From positions 1 to 35,450 of the forward strand of contig JBFYZZ010000180.1 in the NCBI GenBank assembly GCA_041309225.1: a stretch of DNA of 35,450 nt, in the 5' to 3' direction. Positions 32,577 through 35,450 of this stretch are shown here, piece by piece. The notes beneath the pieces were generated by a model. That model was not told the origin of the DNA. It made no database searches and saw nothing but the letters and a program-made list of their open reading frames with translations. Positions within the stretch are counted from its first letter, which is position 1, and each line of letters opens with the position of its first letter. Position numbers and translations under genes: made by a program. Source of the DNA: JAFGLY01 sp041309225 (GTDB lineage: Bacteria; Myxococcota_A; UBA796; JAFGLY01).

Positions 32577-35450
32577 TCAGCCGACCCCCGGTACGAGGTC
32601 GAAGTCCCCCGCCAGCACCCGGTCGAGGCGGCCCGTGCGCCAGCCGCGAACGAGGTCCCGTACGAGGGGGGCCGGCTCCTCCCGGTAGCGCCGGACGATG
32701 ACGGGCTCGCCGTGTATCGCCTCGGCCAGGGCGACGTCTGCCTGGGCGAGCACCCGTGCCCGTTCTCCGTCCGGCCCCGCCGGACGTGGCGCAACCGTCA
32801 CCCGCACGGACGTCTTCCGGGTCGTCCGTCCCTCCCCGCGCTCGTGCACGTGCAGGCCGTGCTCGCCGGCGAGCAGGCGCCGCGCCCCGAACCCCGAGAC
32901 CGCCGCCACCCACCGCGTCGGGTCGTCGCGCAGCACGGTCAGGTTCATCCGGCGTGCGGCGGCCCAACCCGTGTACATGCCGACCAGGGCCCCAGCGAAC
33001 TCGGCGAGGGCCTGGCCGTCGCGGTCGACCGCGATGAAGGCGTCGGCGGGGCTCCGGGTGGCCAGGTCGTCCACCGCCGCCTCGAGAAGCAGAATCTGTA
33101 CCGCCAGCCGGGCGACCAGGTCCTGGTGCGCCCGGCCCTGGGAGCGCCCGCGCCGCAGGCGCTCGAGCAGGCCGCTCGCCGTGCGCAGGCCCACCTGCAC
33201 GCGGTCGCGGTACTCGAACTCGGCGAGCTGGGCATAGCGCCCGGGATCGTCCCAGAATCCCGGCCGCTGGGTGGCCGCCAGGCCCGCATCCCGGGCCCGC
33301 CGCCAGTCCTCGTCCTCGACGACGCCCTGCAGCAGGGCGACATGCTCGGCCAGCGCCGCCGCCGCCTCGGCTCCAGCCCGCGGGCGCCAGGCCACGGCCC
33401 GGGGATCGCTGCCGTGCCGATCGAGCCCGGACTCCTCGTCGGCGTCGGCCTGCACGCCCTTGGCGTCGGGGTCGACGAAGTCCACCCGGAGCGCCTCGCC
33501 GTCGGCCCGCACGAACAGGAACTGCTCGCCCGAGGGTACACGGTGCTCCACCAGGGTGCGGGCCAGCGGAGCCAGGAGAAGGCTCTCGATGGCGCGCTTG
33601 AGCGGCCGGGCGCCCAGGTGGGGGGTGAAGCCCTTCTCCAGCAGGAGGTCGAGGGCGGCCGCGTCCCACTCCACCGCCCACCCGCGGTTCCGGAGGCCGC
33701 GACGTTCGAAGGCGTCGTGGAGCTCCTTGTCGAGGATGCGTCGCATGGTGGCCCGGGGCAGCGGCCGGAAGACCACCACCCGGTCCAGCCGGTTGAGGAA
33801 CTCGGGGCGGAAGGCGTCCTCGATGGCCTTGTGCGTCGCACGCGGGCCGAAGGCCGGCGTCGAGGATCCGAATCCGACCCCGTGATCCACCTGCACGTTG
33901 GAGCCGAGGTTGGTGGTGAGCACCAGGATGGCGTTCCGGAAGTCGGCCACCCGACCCTGGGCGTCGGTGAGCCTCCCGTCGTCGAACACCTGGAGGAAGA
34001 GGTCCCACACGCGAGGGTGGGCCTTCTCGAACTCGTCGAGCAGGACCACGCTGAACGGCTGCCGGCGGATGCGCTGCACCAGCGCGCCGTCGGGGACGTC
34101 GGTGCTGCTGCCGATGATCGCGTGGAGCCCCTCGGGCGTCTGCTGCTCGCTCATGTCGAGGCGGACGAGCCGTTCCTCGGACCCGAACAGCAGCTCGGCC
34201 AGCGCCTTGGCGAGCTGGGTCTTGCCGGTGCCCGTGGGACCGGCGAACAGGAAGACGCCCAGCGGCCGGTGGGGGTCGGTCACGCCGGCCTTGACCATGG
34301 CGATGCGGTCGACGATGCAGCCCACCGCCTCGTCCTGTCCCATCACGCGTTCGTCGAAGAACGCCCTCACCGCCGCGAGATCCAGCCGCTCGCTCTCGTC
34401 GAGGATCGACGGCGGCAGGCCCGTGAGGCCGGACAGGCTGGCGAGCAGGTCGGGGCGGCCCAGGCGACGGGGTGCGCCCTCTACGGCCTCGATCCGCGCC
34501 ACCGCCGCCTGGAGCAGGGAGAGGACGTTGCCGGGCGGCAGGTCGCGCGTGAGGAACTGCGAGGCGAGCTGCCACGCCTCCTGGGAGACCGTCGCGTCGA
34601 CGACGCCGCCCGCCTCGCCCCAGGCCACGGCCAGCGACAGGGTGTCGGCCCGATCGAGGGGTTGCACGCGCAGGACCTCGACGGCGGTGCGGAGGCCGGG
34701 TTTCTCGAGCGCCAGGCGCGACCACGCGCCCGCCTCGCACTCGCCGAGCACCACGAGGGCACCGCTGCGGATCCGGGGCAGCAGGAAGTCGAGCACGCCG
34801 TGGCGGCTGTGCTGGTGGAGGCCGGCCCAGGACAGGACGTGGACGTCGCCGACGACCCACAGCACGCGGCGGTCCGACAGCGCCTGTTCCAGGTTCCGGA
34901 GGCGCTCCTCCAAGCTCCCGACGTAGATGCGTCCGGCCATCAACTCGGCCGCACCGGCCTCGAAGACGACCCAGCCGCTGGCGGCGAGGCGGCGGCAGAC
35001 ATCGCGGACGAGCGAGGTCTTGCCGACGCCGGGCTCGCCGACCACCACGACCGAACGGCGCGGCGTGGACAGGACCGCGTCAAGGACGGCCTGCGCCGCG
35101 CGCTCGAGCGCCGGATGCCGGATGGCCTCGGGGTGCGGACTGCCCTGCTGCCAGACCTGGCCCACCTCCCCCAGCGTGGCCAGGTCGATCGAGCGACCGA
35201 GGGCCGCCTGCAGGACGGGGCGGAGAACGGCGGCCTCGCGGCTGTCGAGCGCGGCCGCGACCTTCTCCGCGGTGCACAGGGCGGCGTGGGGACACGCCGC
35301 AAGCGCCTCGGCGTCGGGCTCGGGCTCGCCAGCGTCGAGCCGCAGGCGCACGAAGTCCCCGAAGATCGCGTACCACGGCTCCTCGGCCCAGTGCCCGTCC
35401 AGCCGGCCGAGCAGCTCCGGTAGGAGCGGCGCGGGGGCCGGGGTCCAGGC
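32577..35450 (-). CDS. Clp-type AAA+ ATPase fused to RF2-like C-terminal domain (5' end outside window)
   Basis: The frame is open to the right edge, so the N-terminus is missing; 957 residues are visible. Counting from the in-frame GTG at 35351: first AAA+ with Walker A GEPGVGKTS (about 104-112), pore-loop Tyr in GRIYVGSLEERL, and a degraded Walker B (WVVGDVH where FIDEIH is usual). Second AAA+ with GPTGTGKT (about 370), LLDEFEKAH (about 435), sensor Asn in TTNLGS, FRPEFLNRLD and GARPLKRAIE, so catalytically intact. Its GYVG pore loop is replaced by a shorter STDVPDGAL. A VGF tripeptide (33870-33878) sits where ClpP-docking loops occur. From about residue 650 the protein resembles release factor 2: GFWDDP, the EFAGALVGMYTGWAAARR core, a TSVRV strand, then the tail RDLVRGWRTGRLDRVLAGDF. 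No SPF or GGQ motif is present. Function is unknown; a ribosome-linked remodeller is inferred. Confidence 0.85.
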   Translation of the reverse strand, partial: AWTPAPAPLLPELLGRLDGHWAEEPWYAIFGDFVRLRLDAGEPEPDAEALAACPHAALCTAEKVAAALDSREAAVLRPVLQAALGRSIDLATLGEVGQVWQQGSPHPEAIRHPALERAAQAVLDAVLSTPRRSVVVVGEPGVGKTSLVRDVCRRLAASGWVVFEAGAAELMAGRIYVGSLEERLRNLEQALSDRRVLWVVGDVHVLSWAGLHQHSRHGVLDFLLPRIRSGALVVLGECEAGAWSRLALEKPGLRTAVEVLRVQPLDRADTLSLAVAWGEAGGVVDATVSQEAWQLASQFLTRDLPPGNVLSLLQAAVARIEAVEGAPRRLGRPDLLASLSGLTGLPPSILDESERLDLAAVRAFFDERVMGQDEAVGCIVDRIAMVKAGVTDPHRPLGVFLFAGPTGTGKTQLAKALAELLFGSEERLVRLDMSEQQTPEGLHAIIGSSTDVPDGALVQRIRRQPFSVVLLDEFEKAHPRVWDLFLQVFDDGRLTDAQGRVADFRNAILVLTTNLGSNVQVDHGVGFGSSTPAFGPRATHKAIEDAFRPEFLNRLDRVVVFRPLPRATMRRILDKELHDAFERRGLRNRGWAVEWDAAALDLLLEKGFTPHLGARPLKRAIESLLLAPLARTLVEHRVPSGEQFLFVRADGEALRVDFVDPDAKGVQADADEESGLDRHGSDPRAVAWRPRAGAEAAAALAEHVALLQGVVEDEDWRRARDAGLAATQRPGFWDDPGRYAQLAEFEYRDRVQVGLRTASGLLERLRRGRSQGRAHQDLVARLAVQILLLEAAVDDLATRSPADAFIAVDRDGQALAEFAGALVGMYTGWAAARRMNLTVLRDDPTRWVAAVSGFGARRLLAGEHGLHVHERGEGRTTRKTSVRVTVAPRPAGPDGERARVLAQADVALAEAIHGEPVIVRRYREEPAPLVRDLVRGWRTGRLDRVLAGDFDLVPGVG

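Noticed and set aside
32432..32701. Plus-strand frame with a plausible peptide after the stop at 32431
   Set aside because: It is a same-frame readthrough of the upstream gene. That protein already ends with its conserved C-terminal motif, and the frame has no good ribosome binding site and soon overlaps the Clp fusion gene.
1..35450. tRNA, rRNA, CRISPR array, insertion sequence, phage or integron
   Set aside because: No tRNA-like clover leaf, spaced direct-repeat array, transposase, integrase or terminal inverted repeats were seen; base composition looks uniform throughout.

Overview
The window is a very GC-rich stretch of bacterial chromosome (roughly 70% G+C by eye) with densely packed genes on both strands. 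The mix suggests a Myxococcota-like or other large-genome Gram-negative bacterium: multi-domain Cys-containing lipoproteins, a gingipain-like secreted peptidase, an RND metal pump, a cyclic-glucan synthase and predicted outer-membrane proteins. This placement is an inference from gene content; no rRNA or tRNA is present to anchor it.

Layout. 1-693 (-): 5' part of an ABC-F ATPase that runs off the left edge. 822-4682 (+): a small outer-membrane-barrel-like protein and a large PKD/Ig-like repeat lipoprotein ending in an NHL-type propeller. 4711-6954 (-): a lipoprotein with a C25 (gingipain-like) peptidase core, convergent with the previous gene. 7122-15625 (+): a tight five-gene copper operon, csoR-copA-cusC-cusB-cusA, with a CsoR-type operator filling the spacer of the predicted promoter. 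15656-19333 (-): DUF3311 protein, sodium:solute symporter and a polytopic GT-C-like membrane protein, probably one operon. 19535-19621 (+): a possible 28-residue peptide. 19782-28061 (+): a 2,759-residue NdvB-type cyclic beta-1,2-glucan synthase with a structured upstream leader. 28251-32431 (+): two overlapping genes for secreted proteins that look like diverged paralogs. 32577-35450 (-): a Clp-type AAA+ ATPase fused to a release-factor-2-like C-terminus, running off the right edge.

How the genes work together. The copper operon is a complete detoxification unit. CsoR senses Cu(I), CopA moves it from cytoplasm to periplasm, and CusCBA carries it across the outer membrane; the Cys/Met/His metal ligands are intact throughout. 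The DUF3311/symporter pair is a recurrent transporter arrangement. The glucan synthase has no NdvA exporter beside it; the next two genes encode uncharacterised secreted proteins.

The most unusual gene is the Clp/RF2 fusion. The RF2-like region keeps the N-terminal helices, the core of the PCRF fold and the extreme C-terminal tail. It lacks both the stop-codon (SPF) loop and the GGQ catalytic segment. In the AAA+ part, the first ATPase has a degraded Walker B, and the second keeps its catalytic motifs but has lost the GYVG pore loop. It may act on ribosomes or on translation quality control rather than as an ordinary unfoldase or a release factor; this is inference.
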